Shown one piece after another: positions 46,925 to 57,844 of a stretch of 64,000 nt of DNA (the first letter of the stretch is position 1; each line of letters opens with the position of its first letter). A program made the translations under genes and the position numbers. The notes beneath the pieces are model-generated. The model did no database searches. It was given only the letters and a program-made list of their open reading frames with translations, and was not told the origin of the DNA. Source of the DNA: Rhodoblastus acidophilus (GTDB lineage Bacteria > Pseudomonadota > Alphaproteobacteria > Rhizobiales > Beijerinckiaceae); assembly GCF_009720655.1 (NCBI RefSeq), contig NZ_WNKS01000019.1, forward strand, positions 1-64,000. Direction: 5' to 3'.

Positions 46925-47671
46925 TCACAGGGTTTGATAAAAATGCAGGCTGAGCAGCAGCCCGACGCAGATGACGAAAATCTTGACGTAGAGCGGTTTT
47001 ATCCGCGACCCCGCATGGGCGCCCAAAAAACCGCCGGCGATCGAGCCGACCGCCATCACCAGCGCCTCCAGCCAATAAATCTTGCCGGAAAACAGGAAGA
47101 CGCCCGTCGCCGTCAGGTTCATCAGCGTGGCGAGGGCGATTTTCAGACTGTTCATCAGCACGATGTCGCGCAGGCCATAGAGGGTGAGCGCCGCCAACAT
47201 CAAAATCCCGATGCCCCCGCCGAAATAGCCGCCATAAATCGCGACGAACACCTGGGCCGTGAGCACGCCGGTCGCGCTGAGCCAGGGGTTTTCGGTTTGC
47301 TTGGGCATGATCATGCCGAAGGCGAACACGGCGGTGGCGGCGAGCAGCAGGAAAGGCACCAGTTTCGCGAAAACCTGCTCGGAGGTGGACAGCAGCAGCA
47401 CCGCGCCGAAAAACCCGCCGACCAGCGAAATCAACGCGAGCTTGTGGCCGTCGATGCGGGGATCGTCGAGGGATTCGCGCAGGCCCGCGCGATAGGCATA
47501 GGTGGTGGCGACCTGCGCCGGAAACAGGGCGATGGTGCTGGTGGCGTTGGCGGCGATGGGGGAAAGCCCGGCGGCGATCAGCGAGGGAAAGGTGAGGAAC
47601 GACCCGCCGCCCGCGAGCGCATTGATAAAACCGGCGGCGAGGCCGGCGAGAAAGATCAGCAGCAGGGACAT
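46925..47671 (-). CDS. TauE/SafE family membrane permease
   Basis: A 248-residue membrane protein with about eight helices. It has the family pattern FLAGLAAGFINALAGGGSFLTFPSLIAAGL near the N-terminus and the matching repeat YGGYFGGGIGILMLAALTLYGL in the second half. Relatives export sulfite, sulfoacetate or other organosulfur anions. The substrate is not evident. It is probably the first gene of a two-gene unit with the quinone oxidoreductase. Confidence 0.9.
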   Translation of the reverse strand: MSLLLIFLAGLAAGFINALAGGGSFLTFPSLIAAGLSPIAANATSTIALFPAQVATTYAYRAGLRESLDDPRIDGHKLALISLVGGFFGAVLLLSTSEQVFAKLVPFLLLAATAVFAFGMIMPKQTENPWLSATGVLTAQVFVAIYGGYFGGGIGILMLAALTLYGLRDIVLMNSLKIALATLMNLTATGVFLFSGKIYWLEALVMAVGSIAGGFLGAHAGSRIKPLYVKIFVICVGLLLSLHFYQTL

Positions 47672-47762
47672 TTACGCACACGCTCAGTCAAGCACAGGGC
47701 GGCTTGTAGGCCGCGCAAGCTTGTCCGCGCAAGTGCGGTCCCTGATTTAATCCCGCGCCCCG

Positions 47763-48341
47763 TCAGGCGTCCGCGTTCTCCCTCGCGCGCCAAGCCAAGA
47801 GTTCGGCGTTTTTCCGGTTGCCCTTGCCGGCGCCCGGTTCGAATCCCATGCGCCGCAGCAGGCGCCAGGAGGCGGCGTTTTCCGGGGGGCATTCGACGAC
47901 GATGCGGGCGCGCGGAAACGCCCTGTGCGCCAGTTCGAGCATGGCTTGCGCCGCCTCGGCGCCGTAATGGCGCCCGTGATGGGGCGCGCCCAGCCAGAAC
48001 CCGAGTTCGAGGTCGCCGCAATCGCCCCGGTCCGGTTCGCGGACGAGAACGCCGGCGCAGCCGATCATCTCGCCGCCTTCGCGCAGGCGCAAAGCCGCGA
48101 AACAGCCGCCGCCGATGCGAGGCAGGGCGATCAGCGCGCGGGCGTCGTCGATGGTGAACGGTTGCGGCAGCGTCGAGGCGCCGTGGGCCACCAGCGGATC
48201 GTTGGTGAGGATGACGAGACCGAAAGCGTCCGCCGGCTGCAAAGGCTCCAGCAGCAGGCGCTCGGTCTGGCCAAAACCGTCAGGAAAGAGTTCTTGCCGG
48301 ACATCCGCGCGAGCGGTTCCGGGGTCCTTGGGCGCGCTCAT
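47763..48341 (-). CDS. GNAT family N-acetyltransferase
   Basis: A 192-residue RimJ/RimL-type acetyltransferase: TERLLLEPLQPADAFGLVIL at the start, ELGFWLGAPHHGRHYGAEAAQAMLELA with the acetyl-CoA pyrophosphate-binding region, and NAASWRLLRRMGFEPGAG. It may acetylate a protein N-terminus, an amino acid or a small molecule. It lies about 70 bp downstream of hemB on the same strand. Confidence 0.87.
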   Translation of the reverse strand: MSAPKDPGTARADVRQELFPDGFGQTERLLLEPLQPADAFGLVILTNDPLVAHGASTLPQPFTIDDARALIALPRIGGGCFAALRLREGGEMIGCAGVLVREPDRGDCGDLELGFWLGAPHHGRHYGAEAAQAMLELAHRAFPRARIVVECPPENAASWRLLRRMGFEPGAGKGNRKNAELLAWRARENADA

Positions 48342-48412
48342 AACCTATCCTCCTTTGAGAGGACGGAAAGGCTGGGGCGCGCCCGCGTCGCGTATCGAGC
48401 CCCGAGGGTTTT

Positions 48413-50158
<1,746 letters not shown>

Positions 50159-50320
50159 ACGGACTCTGGATTCAACAAGGATTCACTTCAATTTACGCAA
50201 GGCGCGTTCATTTTCGATTCAGACTGTTGTTTAAACTCGTTTTCATCCCCGCCTCGCTATGTTGCATCCATCAAGGGGCGCCGAAGACAAGGCGCGCGAC
50301 GAAACCGAGGGGCCGAAACC

Positions 50321-50833
50321 ATGAAGAACGCTATGAAGACGGAAATCTCCGCCGTCCGCGCCGAGCGCGGCGCCGAAGTCCGCCCGGTCTATCTGGAGGC
50401 GCTGACCCTGATCGAGCGTCTGCATCGCCGCCTGCTCGACGTCATCAAGGACGAATTCGACCGCCGCGGCCGTTCCGACATCAACGCCGTCCAGGCGCTG
50501 CTGCTGCACAATATCGGCGATTCCGAGCTGACCGCCGGCGAATTGCGCACGCGCGGCTATTATCTCGGCTCCAACGTCTCCTACAACGTCAAGAAGCTGG
50601 TCGAAATGGGCTACCTGCACCACGCCCGCTCGCGCGTCGACCGCCGCTCCGTGCGCATCAGCCTGACCAAGGAAGGCAAGGACATTCGCGACATCGTCGC
50701 CGGCCTCTATGAAAAGCATGTCGTCACGGTCGAGCAGATCGGCGGCGTCTCGGTGGACGAATTCCGCACGGTCAACAATGCGCTCATTCGTCTGGAGCGT
50801 TTCTGGACCGACCAGATCAAGTATCGCCTGTGA
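50321..50833 (+). CDS. ldtR: LdtR-type MarR family transcriptional regulator
   Basis: A 170-residue winged-helix regulator. The helix-turn-helix region is SDINAVQALLLHNIGDSELTAGELRTRGYYLGSNVSYNVKKLVEMGYLHH, with the wing in SRVDRRSVRISLTKEGKDI. The match to LdtR of Liberibacter and Sinorhizobium is supported by the L,D-transpeptidase gene directly downstream, which LdtR controls in those species. It links envelope stress to peptidoglycan cross-linking. It has its own terminator. Confidence 0.9.
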   Translation: MKNAMKTEISAVRAERGAEVRPVYLEALTLIERLHRRLLDVIKDEFDRRGRSDINAVQALLLHNIGDSELTAGELRTRGYYLGSNVSYNVKKLVEMGYLHHARSRVDRRSVRISLTKEGKDIRDIVAGLYEKHVVTVEQIGGVSVDEFRTVNNALIRLERFWTDQIKYRL

Positions 50834-50886
50834 TTTGCACCAGGCGCGATTCCAATTCGGGTTCCGTCACGAAAATTCCTGACTGC

Positions 50887-50911
50887 GCCGGGCTTCTCAG
50901 CCCGGCTTTTT
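50887..50911 (+). terminator. Rho-independent terminator after ldtR
   Basis: GCCGGGC-TTCTCA-GCCCGGC followed by five T, 53 bp after the ldtR stop codon. Confidence 0.9.
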
Positions 50912-51071
50912 CATGTCCTTGAGCCCGGCCTTTTTTGGCGCTTTCCCCCGCGTCGCCTTAAAATCGCCGCGCTATTTGCGCTCTGTTAACGGCAATCGAA
51001 GACTGTTTTCGCAAATTCAGCAGCGGCGGCCAACCGCATCGTGGAAGGACGCCCGCCAAGGAGTTCAGAAT

Positions 51072-52379
51072 TTGTTCGCGATTCCAAACCTTTCCGCATG
51101 CTTTGGGAGCAGCCTGGGCCGTGCGGGATTGCTCATGTCCGTCATTCTCGCCGGGCCGGCCGCCGCAATGGACTCCGGCCAGGCCGAATGGGCGCAGACC
51201 TACGATTCGGTCGCGCGTCTGAGCGTCACGCGCTCCACCACCCCGCTTCTGTCGCCGCGCACGCTGGCGGCCACCGAGCAGGCCATCGAGGATTATCGCC
51301 GCATTGTCGGCGCTGGCGGTTGGGGCCGGGTTCCCGGCGGCGCCGGCAGCCTGAAGCTGGGCGCGACCGGTCCGGCGGTCGCGGCGCTGCGCAAGCGCCT
51401 GATCGTCACCGGCGATCTCGACCCGTCGGCCACCACGTCGGGCGTTTACGATTCCTATGTCGAGGCGGCGGTGCGCCGCTTCCAGGCGCGGCACGGGCTG
51501 ATCGAAACCGGCGTGGTCAACCAGGCGACGCTCGACGCCATGAACGTCCCGGCGGATTACCGCCTCAAGCAGCTCGAAACCAATATCGTTCGCCTGCGCA
51601 GTTTCTCCGCCAATCTCGGCGAGCGTTTCGTCACCGCCAACATTCCCGCGGCCCTGGTCGAAACGGTCGAGAACGACACGGTGGCGACGCGCCACATCGC
51701 CGGCGTGGGCAAGATCGACCGCCAGTCGCCGGTCATGCAGACCCGCGCCCTCGACGTGGACTTCAACCCCTACTGGACGGTGCCCGCCTCGATCATCCGC
51801 AAGGATCTGATCCCGAAGATGCAGCAGGATCCCAACTACCTGCGCGACAACCACATCCACATCTTCGACAAGAACAACCAGGAAATCCAGCCGGAACAGA
51901 TCAATTGGCATTCGCTGGAGGCGACCAACTACCGCTTCCGCGAGGATCCGAGCACGGAAAACTCGCTCGGCGTGGTGCGCATCAACATCAACAATCCCTA
52001 CGGCGTCTATATGCATGACACCCCGGCCAAGGGCGTGTTCGGCGACGATTTCCGCTTCGTCTCCTCCGGTTGCATGCGCTTGCAGAACGTCCGCGACTAC
52101 GTCGCGTGGCTTTTGAAGAACCAGCCGGGTTGGGACCGCGACCGCATCGACGCCACCATCGCCTCCGGCGAACGGCTGGACGTGAAGATCGAGCCGCCGG
52201 TCAATGTCTACTGGGTCTACATCACCGCCTGGGGCACGCCGGAAGGGGTGGTCCAGTTCCGCGAGGACATTTATCAGCGCGACGGCTTCTCTCCGACGGC
52301 GGCGCGCGCCGCGCCGGCGCCGTCGCCGGCCGTCAGGGCGCAGGCCGAACGTTATGACACTGCGCCCGACGACCAATAA
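51072..52379 (+). CDS. L,D-transpeptidase (YkuD family) with peptidoglycan-binding domain
   Basis: A 435-residue exported enzyme. A signal segment (FGSSLGRAGLLMSVILAGPAAA) is followed by a PG_binding_1 domain at about 95-155 (LKLGATGPAVAALRKRLIVTG). The YkuD catalytic domain has MHDTPAKGVFG and the catalytic Cys in FVSSGCMRLQNV. It makes 3-3 cross-links or attaches proteins to peptidoglycan in the periplasm. TTG at 51072 is preferred because AAGGAG lies 8 nt upstream; ATG at 50913 or 51135 are alternatives. The regulator ldtR precedes it. Confidence 0.92.
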   Translation: MFAIPNLSACFGSSLGRAGLLMSVILAGPAAAMDSGQAEWAQTYDSVARLSVTRSTTPLLSPRTLAATEQAIEDYRRIVGAGGWGRVPGGAGSLKLGATGPAVAALRKRLIVTGDLDPSATTSGVYDSYVEAAVRRFQARHGLIETGVVNQATLDAMNVPADYRLKQLETNIVRLRSFSANLGERFVTANIPAALVETVENDTVATRHIAGVGKIDRQSPVMQTRALDVDFNPYWTVPASIIRKDLIPKMQQDPNYLRDNHIHIFDKNNQEIQPEQINWHSLEATNYRFREDPSTENSLGVVRININNPYGVYMHDTPAKGVFGDDFRFVSSGCMRLQNVRDYVAWLLKNQPGWDRDRIDATIASGERLDVKIEPPVNVYWVYITAWGTPEGVVQFREDIYQRDGFSPTAARAAPAPSPAVRAQAERYDTAPDDQ

Positions 52380-52400
52380 GCGACCATTTTTCACATGAGG

Positions 52401-52433
52401 CGGCTCCGGACCGGCGCGGTCCGGAGCCGTTTT
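52401..52433 (+). terminator. Rho-independent terminator
   Basis: A perfect 12-bp stem (CGGCTCCGGACC and its complement) with a short GGCGC-region loop and TTTT. It ends the L,D-transpeptidase transcript. Confidence 0.92.
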
Positions 52434-52629
52434 GCGTTTGGCGTCACATTCTCGCGGAGAAGCGGGATGGATTTTGCCCTTTTCTTATGCAACGCACCCT
52501 GCGGGCTACAAATTAATCACCAAAATCAAGCTGTCAGCGGCATCATGCCGCCTTCATGCCTGACATAGGTCAAGGACGCGTCCAACGGCTTGTTCTTGAC
52601 TGCGCGCCGAGGAAACCAAGGGGTTCGTC

Positions 52630-53994
52630 ATGTCCGCGCAAGTCAAATACACGCTCGAAGAAAGCCAGATTCCGAAGTTCTGGTACAATATCGCCGCCGA
52701 TCTGCCGACCCCGCCGGCGGTGCTGCATCCCGGCACCAAACAGCCGGTTGGCCCCGCGGACCTCGAACCCCTGTTCCCCATGGAGTTGATCCTCCAGGAG
52801 GTTTCGACCGAACGCGAAATCGAAATTCCCGAGCCCGTCCGCGACATTCTTCGCCTGTGGCGGCCCTCGCCGCTGATCCGCGCCCGCCGGCTCGAACAAA
52901 AGCTGGGTACGCCGGCCAAAATCTATTTCAAATACGAGGGCGTTTCGCCCGCGGGCTCGCACAAGCCGAATTCCGCCGTGCCGCAGGCCTGGTTCAACAA
53001 GCAGGCGGGCATTAAAAAGCTGACGACTGAGACCGGCGCGGGGCAGTGGGGCTCCTCCCTCGCTTTCGCCGGTTCGCTGTTCGATATCGACGTGACCGTC
53101 TATCAGGTGCGCTGCTCCTACGACCAAAAGCCGTATCGTCGCGCGCTGATGGAAACCTATGGCGCGAAATGCATCTCCTCGCCCTCGATGGAAACCGAAT
53201 CGGGCCGCGCCGCGCTCAAGGAAAATCCCGACACGCCCGGCTCGCTCGGCATCGCCATTTCCGAAGCCGTGGAGGTCGCGGCCAAGAATCCTGACGTCAA
53301 ATACGCCCTCGGTTCCGTGCTGAACCACGTCCTGCTGCATCAGACCATCATCGGTCAGGAGGCGATCAAGCAGTTTGAAATGGCCGGAGACGATCCGGAC
53401 GTGGTGATCGCCTGCGCCGGCGGCGGCTCGAACTTCGCCGGTTTGGCCTTCCCCTTCCTCGGCCTGCAACTGCGCGGCGGCCGCAAGCGGCGCATCATCG
53501 CTGTGGAGCCGGCGGCCTGCCCCTCGCTCACGCGCGGCAAATACGCCTATGACTTCGGCGACACCGCGCATCTGACGCCGCTGGTGAAGATGCACACGCT
53601 TGGCTCCACCTTCATTCCCCCGGGATTCCACGCGGGCGGCCTGCGCTACCACGGCATGGCGGCGCAGGTGTCGCAGGCCTATGAACTCGGCCTGATCGAG
53701 GCGCGGGCTTGCGAACAGATCGCCTGCTTTGAAGCCGGCGTGCAGTTCGCCCGCGCGGAAGGCATTGTTCCCGCGCCGGAATCCACCCACGCGGTGCGCT
53801 GCGCCATCGACGAGGCGCTGCGCTGCAAGGCGGAAGGCAAGGCGGAGACGATTCTCTTCAACTTGTCGGGCCACGGCCATTTCGACATGGGCGCCTACAT
53901 CAACTACTTCGCCGGCAATCTCGTGGACGTCCATTACGACGAGGGCGACCTCGCCATGGCGCTCGCCGGACTGCCGTCGGTGGCCGCGCAATAA
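52630..53994 (+). CDS. TrpB-like (TrpB2 type) pyridoxal-phosphate enzyme
   Basis: A 454-residue enzyme of the divergent tryptophan synthase beta-like class. The PLP lysine lies in GSHKPNSA, the phosphate-binding Gly-rich loop in [10 protein letters not shown], and a long N-terminal arm of about 70 residues is typical of TrpB2. [14 protein letters not shown] is also conserved. TrpB2 enzymes can make tryptophan from indole and serine alone, probably salvaging indole. No trpA or other trp gene is near, as usual for this subclass. Confidence 0.92.
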   Translation: MSAQVKYTLEESQIPKFWYNIAADLPTPPAVLHPGTKQPVGPADLEPLFPMELILQEVSTEREIEIPEPVRDILRLWRPSPLIRARRLEQKLGTPAKIYFKYEGVSPAGSHKPNSAVPQAWFNKQAGIKKLTTETGAGQWGSSLAFAGSLFDIDVTVYQVRCSYDQKPYRRALMETYGAKCISSPSMETESGRAALKENPDTPGSLGIAISEAVEVAAKNPDVKYALGSVLNHVLLHQTIIGQEAIKQFEMAGDDPDVVIACAGGGSNFAGLAFPFLGLQLRGGRKRRIIAVEPAACPSLTRGKYAYDFGDTAHLTPLVKMHTLGSTFIPPGFHAGGLRYHGMAAQVSQAYELGLIEARACEQIACFEAGVQFARAEGIVPAPESTHAVRCAIDEALRCKAEGKAETILFNLSGHGHFDMGAYINYFAGNLVDVHYDEGDLAMALAGLPSVAAQ

Positions 53995-54083
53995 GTTCGA
54001 AAGCCGTTGATGGACCGGGGCCGGCGCTTGAATTTTTCGGGCGCCGGTCCTTATCATTTGCAGTCTATCAGGGGAGGCCGCCA

Positions 54084-54326
54084 ATGAAGAAAATCATGGT
54101 CGCGACGACAGTCTTGTTGTTCGCAATGGGAAGCGCCCTGGCGCAGGAGGCGTGTGAAGCCCAGGCCGTCGGCAAGGACGGCAAGCTGCTCGCGGGCGCC
54201 GCCAAAACCTCATTCATGAAGAAGTGCAAGACCGACGCCTGCGAGGAAAAGGCGGTGGGCAGCGACGGCAGGAAACTGTCCGGCGCCGCGAAAAACAGTT
54301 TCATGAAAAAGTGTCAGGCGGGCTGA
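54084..54326 (+). CDS. PsiF-family small exported protein
   Basis: An 80-residue protein with signal peptide MKKIMVATTVLLFAMGSALA and two tandem copies of a motif: CEAQAVGKDGKLLAGAAKTS, then CEEKAVGSDGRKLSGAAKNS, each followed by FMKKC. This is the PsiF repeat of phosphate-starvation-inducible proteins. The function in the periplasm is unknown. An AGGGGAGG site precedes the start. Confidence 0.9.
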   Translation: MKKIMVATTVLLFAMGSALAQEACEAQAVGKDGKLLAGAAKTSFMKKCKTDACEEKAVGSDGRKLSGAAKNSFMKKCQAG

Positions 54327-54329
54327 GTT

Positions 54330-54716
54330 TCAAGGCCGAACGTCGAAGCGCACCAGGAATTCCTTCACGGGCGCCGGCTCCCAGCCGCGCGCCAGGCGCA
54401 GGCTGAGCACGGCCGCGCCTTCGGCCTCGGCGCGGTAGCGGAACAGCGCCGCGCCGGGCGCGCCGGGCATGGCGACCGGATAATCGGACCCTTTGGCAAG
54501 CGTCTTGAGCGCCGGCGCGCCGTTCGACTGCTCCGTCCAGACGAAGCCGGTCGAGGCGGTCTCGCCGAGCCGCAGCTCCACCTCGTCGCCGACGCGCAAC
54601 GCAAAACTTTTGCCGGCGTCGGCCTCGGTCAGCCGCAAGGGCTCCGCGCGCCCCGGCGCGATGAAGGCAAGCGTGAGCGTGAGGGCTGCGAGGGTTTGGA
54701 CGATAGCGGCGGGCAT
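54330..54716 (-). CDS. chagasin-like (inhibitor I42) exported protein
   Basis: A 128-residue protein with signal peptide [24 protein letters not shown] and the I42 loops: [17 protein letters not shown] (the NPTTG-like loop), [21 protein letters not shown] and [17 protein letters not shown]. Family members inhibit papain-type cysteine peptidases in the periplasm or outside. ATG at 54716 puts the signal peptide first; the open frame to 55031 is spurious. It is convergent with psiF, 3 bp apart. Confidence 0.82.
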   Translation of the reverse strand: MPAAIVQTLAALTLTLAFIAPGRAEPLRLTEADAGKSFALRVGDEVELRLGETASTGFVWTEQSNGAPALKTLAKGSDYPVAMPGAPGAALFRYRAEAEGAAVLSLRLARGWEPAPVKEFLVRFDVRP

Positions 54717-54858
54717 GGCGGACCCCGTGTTGAACAGCGCCGCCTCAGAAAGCATGGCGGCGCCGACAAGTCCAACGCCTTTGCGCCCGCGCCCGCCGCG
54801 TGCTATGGGGCCGCAATCCCCCGGCATTGCCCGCGCCTGCCGCCCGAAAGGAGCCTTC

Positions 54859-56136
54859 ATGAGCCATTCCAACAGCTTTTTCAGCGCCCCGCTGGCCGAA
54901 TCCGATCCCGAAATTTTCAAGGCCGTCGAACTTGAGCTCAACCGCCAGCGCAAGGAAATCGAGCTGATCGCCTCGGAAAACATTGTTTCGCGCGCGGTGC
55001 TGGAAGCGCAAGGCTCGGTGCTCACCAACAAATATGCGGAAGGCTATCCGGGCAAGCGCTATTACGGCGGCTGCCAGTTCGTCGATATCGCCGAAAACCT
55101 CGCCATCGCGCGCGTGACACAACTGTTCGGCTGCCGCTTCGCCAATGTGCAGCCCAATTCCGGCTCGCAGGCCAACCAGTCGGTGTTTCTGGCGCTGCTG
55201 CAGCCCGGCGACGTCTTCATGGGCCTCGATCTCGCGGCGGGCGGCCATTTGACGCACGGTTCGCCCGTCAACATGTCCGGGCGCTGGTTCAAGCCGGTCT
55301 CCTATGGGGTGAGCCGCGAAACCGGCCGCATCGACATGGCTGAAGTGGAAAAGCTCGCCAAGGAGCACAAGCCCAAGCTGATCATCGCCGGCGGCTCGGC
55401 TTATGCCCGCTTCTGGGACTTCGAAAAATTCCGCGAGATCGCCGACAGCGTCGGCGCCTATCTGTTCGTGGACATGGCGCATTTCGCCGGTCTGGTTGCG
55501 GGCGGCGCGCATCCCTCGCCGTTCCCGCACGCCCATGTCGTCACCTCCACCACGCACAAAACCCTGCGCGGTCCGCGCGGCGGCTTGGTGCTGACCGATG
55601 ACGAGGAGATCGCAAAGAAGATCAATTCGGCGATTTTCCCCGGCCTGCAAGGCGGTCCGCTGATGCATGTGATCGCCGGCAAGGCCGTGGCCTTCGGCGA
55701 GGCGCTGCGCCCCGAATTCAAGGCCTATGCGCATCAGGTGGTCGAAAACGCCGCCGCGCTGGCGGACGTCCTGCTCAAGGGCGGGTTCGACCTCGTCACC
55801 GGCGGCACCGACAATCATCTGATGCTGGTCGACCTGCGTCCGAAAAAACTGACCGGCAAGGCGGCGGAAATCGCGCTCGGCCGCGCCGAAATCACCTGCA
55901 ACAAAAACGGCGTGCCCTTCGATCCGGAAAAGCCCTGGATCACCTCCGGCATTCGCCTGGGCGCCCCCGCCGCGACCTCGCGCGGTTTCGGCGTCCAAGA
56001 ATTCCGCCAGGTCGGCGCGCTGATCGTCGAAGTGCTGGATGGCCTGGCGGCGAACGGCGAGGCCGGCAACGCGGCGGTCGAGGCCGGCGTGAAGGCCAAG
56101 GTCGAGGCGCTGACGAACCGCTTCCCGATCTACTGA
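54859..56136 (+). CDS. glyA: serine hydroxymethyltransferase
   Basis: A 425-residue PLP enzyme. Landmarks are [57 protein letters not shown] and the PLP lysine in [14 protein letters not shown]. It interconverts serine and glycine with one-carbon transfer to tetrahydrofolate. AAAGGAG precedes ATG 54859. In related bacteria glyA is usually directly followed by nrdR; here three other genes intervene. Confidence 0.97.
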   Translation: MSHSNSFFSAPLAESDPEIFKAVELELNRQRKEIELIASENIVSRAVLEAQGSVLTNKYAEGYPGKRYYGGCQFVDIAENLAIARVTQLFGCRFANVQPNSGSQANQSVFLALLQPGDVFMGLDLAAGGHLTHGSPVNMSGRWFKPVSYGVSRETGRIDMAEVEKLAKEHKPKLIIAGGSAYARFWDFEKFREIADSVGAYLFVDMAHFAGLVAGGAHPSPFPHAHVVTSTTHKTLRGPRGGLVLTDDEEIAKKINSAIFPGLQGGPLMHVIAGKAVAFGEALRPEFKAYAHQVVENAAALADVLLKGGFDLVTGGTDNHLMLVDLRPKKLTGKAAEIALGRAEITCNKNGVPFDPEKPWITSGIRLGAPAATSRGFGVQEFRQVGALIVEVLDGLAANGEAGNAAVEAGVKAKVEALTNRFPIY

Positions 56137-56155
56137 GCGCGCCCATCCAAGGCGC

Positions 56156-56181
56156 CCCCTCGTCCGGTCGAGGACGAGGGG
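56156..56181 (+). terminator. hairpin after glyA
   Basis: CCCCTCGTCC and GGACGAGGGG form a 10-bp perfect stem about 20 bp after the glyA stop. No T-run follows, so termination strength is uncertain. Confidence 0.55.
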
Positions 56182-56215
56182 AGGTGGCGCGCCGGCCGAG
56201 GACCATTCTCGGTCG

Positions 56216-57442
56216 TCATCGCGAATGCGCGATTGGGGCGACGAGAGGCATGCGCTCGCGAAAAATCTCGGTCGAAATCGGCAGGCGGACATCAAGTTTT
56301 TCGCTGTGCGATGGACTCATCAGCCAATAGCGAACGACCGCCTCAACTTCCCCCTCGGCGCCTGCGGGAGCGATCAGGGAATAGGTTTGCGGCGCATTGG
56401 GGCGCAGGCGAGTGTCCCAGAGGTCCAGGAGAAACGGCCGTCCGAGCACCCTGCGTTCGAGCTTGGAGGTTTGCGATTGCAGGACCCGGCCCACGGCGTC
56501 CATGCGTTGCAGCGTGACCGTGAGGGCGCGATCCACGGGCCCGGTGGGCACATGGTGGTTGGCGCCGGTGTTGGCGATTTCCAGGCTGTAGCGCGTCGCG
56601 CCGGAGGGTTCTGTCGATCTGGTGAAATTGATGGTCAGCGCGGCGCGCACCGTCGCGGGATCGTGTCCGCCCTTCCACAGGTGGCGGCGCGCCAGTCGGA
56701 CCGGGCCGCCCGACGCCAGAGGCCGGTCGACGGACGGCATATGGCATTCGACGCAGCGCAGGGCTGCCGGATTGGCGATCGGACTGACGTTCAAATAGCC
56801 GTCCTCGGACGGTTGTTGCGCCGCCGGATTTTGGCGCGCGGGCTCGATTTCGCCGATCGTGCCGCAAGGCGGCTGGCGCAAAAAGCTGACCCGGCTGGTG
56901 TTGGCCGCCAGATGGCAGCGGACGCAGGTTTCATTGGGGTTGGTCCAGGCGGCCGTCTTGTGCGGCGCCGCCCCGTTCGCCCAGGGACCGTAGACCTTGC
57001 CGTCGCGAACGTGGCAGGCGGCGCATGTGACCCCTTGTTGTCGCAAGTTCGCGTCGAAGGCCGGATTGGGCGCCAGCTCCGGGCTCCAGCGGTCGCCCCC
57101 CCGAAACCCGACCACGAGACTCTCCTGCTGTCGATCGAGCGGCGTGTGGCAGTTGCGGCAGATCGGGCTGTATCCTTGGTGGCGCCAATCGGCCTGGAAG
57201 GCGGCGTCGTCCCAGACATGGGCGTGCATGGTCTGCGACCATTCCTGGGCGCTGTCCTTGTGGCAGCCGCCGCAGGCTTCGGCCGAAAGGTCGAATTGCA
57301 GTGGGGACGCGCCGAGGGTGACGATCGGCGCGGCGAACCAGTCGGAGACGTCGATATAGTTCGGCGGGTCGACGATCCGTCCGCCGACATAGGCGGCCAG
57401 AGCGGCAAGGAGCGCTCCAGCGATGGCGGCGCGCCGTTTCAT
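56216..57442 (-). CDS. exported pentaheme cytochrome c-type protein
   Basis: A 408-residue protein with an N-terminal hydrophobic segment (AAIAGALLAALAAYVGG) and five CxxCH heme sites: CGGCH, CRNCH, CAACH, CVRCH and CVECH, all in the first 250 residues. The C-terminal 150 residues are a beta-rich region without heme sites. The pattern resembles cytochrome c554-like multiheme electron carriers in the periplasm. Redox partner and substrate are unknown. It lies between glyA and nrdR on the opposite strand. Confidence 0.87.
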   Translation of the reverse strand: MKRRAAIAGALLAALAAYVGGRIVDPPNYIDVSDWFAAPIVTLGASPLQFDLSAEACGGCHKDSAQEWSQTMHAHVWDDAAFQADWRHQGYSPICRNCHTPLDRQQESLVVGFRGGDRWSPELAPNPAFDANLRQQGVTCAACHVRDGKVYGPWANGAAPHKTAAWTNPNETCVRCHLAANTSRVSFLRQPPCGTIGEIEPARQNPAAQQPSEDGYLNVSPIANPAALRCVECHMPSVDRPLASGGPVRLARRHLWKGGHDPATVRAALTINFTRSTEPSGATRYSLEIANTGANHHVPTGPVDRALTVTLQRMDAVGRVLQSQTSKLERRVLGRPFLLDLWDTRLRPNAPQTYSLIAPAGAEGEVEAVVRYWLMSPSHSEKLDVRLPISTEIFRERMPLVAPIAHSR

Positions 57443-57844
57443 GGCGACGGTCTCCCCTGCCGGCGCTCGACTCTCGAGCTCCTTTTACGTTTCATAGAAA
57501 CATGAAAAAGCTCTAGAGTCTTGTTTTGACGCATTTTCTTCACGTGAACGGGCATCCACTTCGCTTGAAAATGCTCGAAAAACGGCGGCGCAATCCATGG
57601 TGAAAAAATCTGCCTCGTTCAATAGCATAAGCGAGTCAAAGCCAAACCCGTCCGTTCAATTCATCATGAATCCTGCGCGTGGCGTCATAGTCTAGCGGCC
57701 GAAATCGATCTCCCCGGTCCAAATGCCGCTGCGTCCAGCGCAAGAATGCGGCTGGGCTTCCCTTAAGCGATCCCAAGTCTTGGCGCGATTCCGCTTTACT
57801 CATGGTGAGACCTGTTCGATCATTGTGGAATGAATTGAAAAGTG
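57443..57844. other. gene-free divergent intergenic region containing dispersed repeat type 2
   Basis: There is no gene. The only structure is the repeat copy at 57521-57576. The rest, to 57844, contains promoter-like but undefined sequence for the divergent cytochrome and FkbM genes. Confidence 0.5.
57521..57576. repeat. dispersed repeat type 2, copy 2
   Basis: It is the inverse of the unit at 15671-15737, sharing the core GCATCCACTTCGCTTGAAAA and the TTGTTTTGACGCATTTTCTT part. It is intergenic. Confidence 0.85.

Noticed and set aside
52570-54084. 504-residue open frame on the minus strand
   Set aside because: It is antisense to the TrpB-like gene, which has clear PLP motifs.
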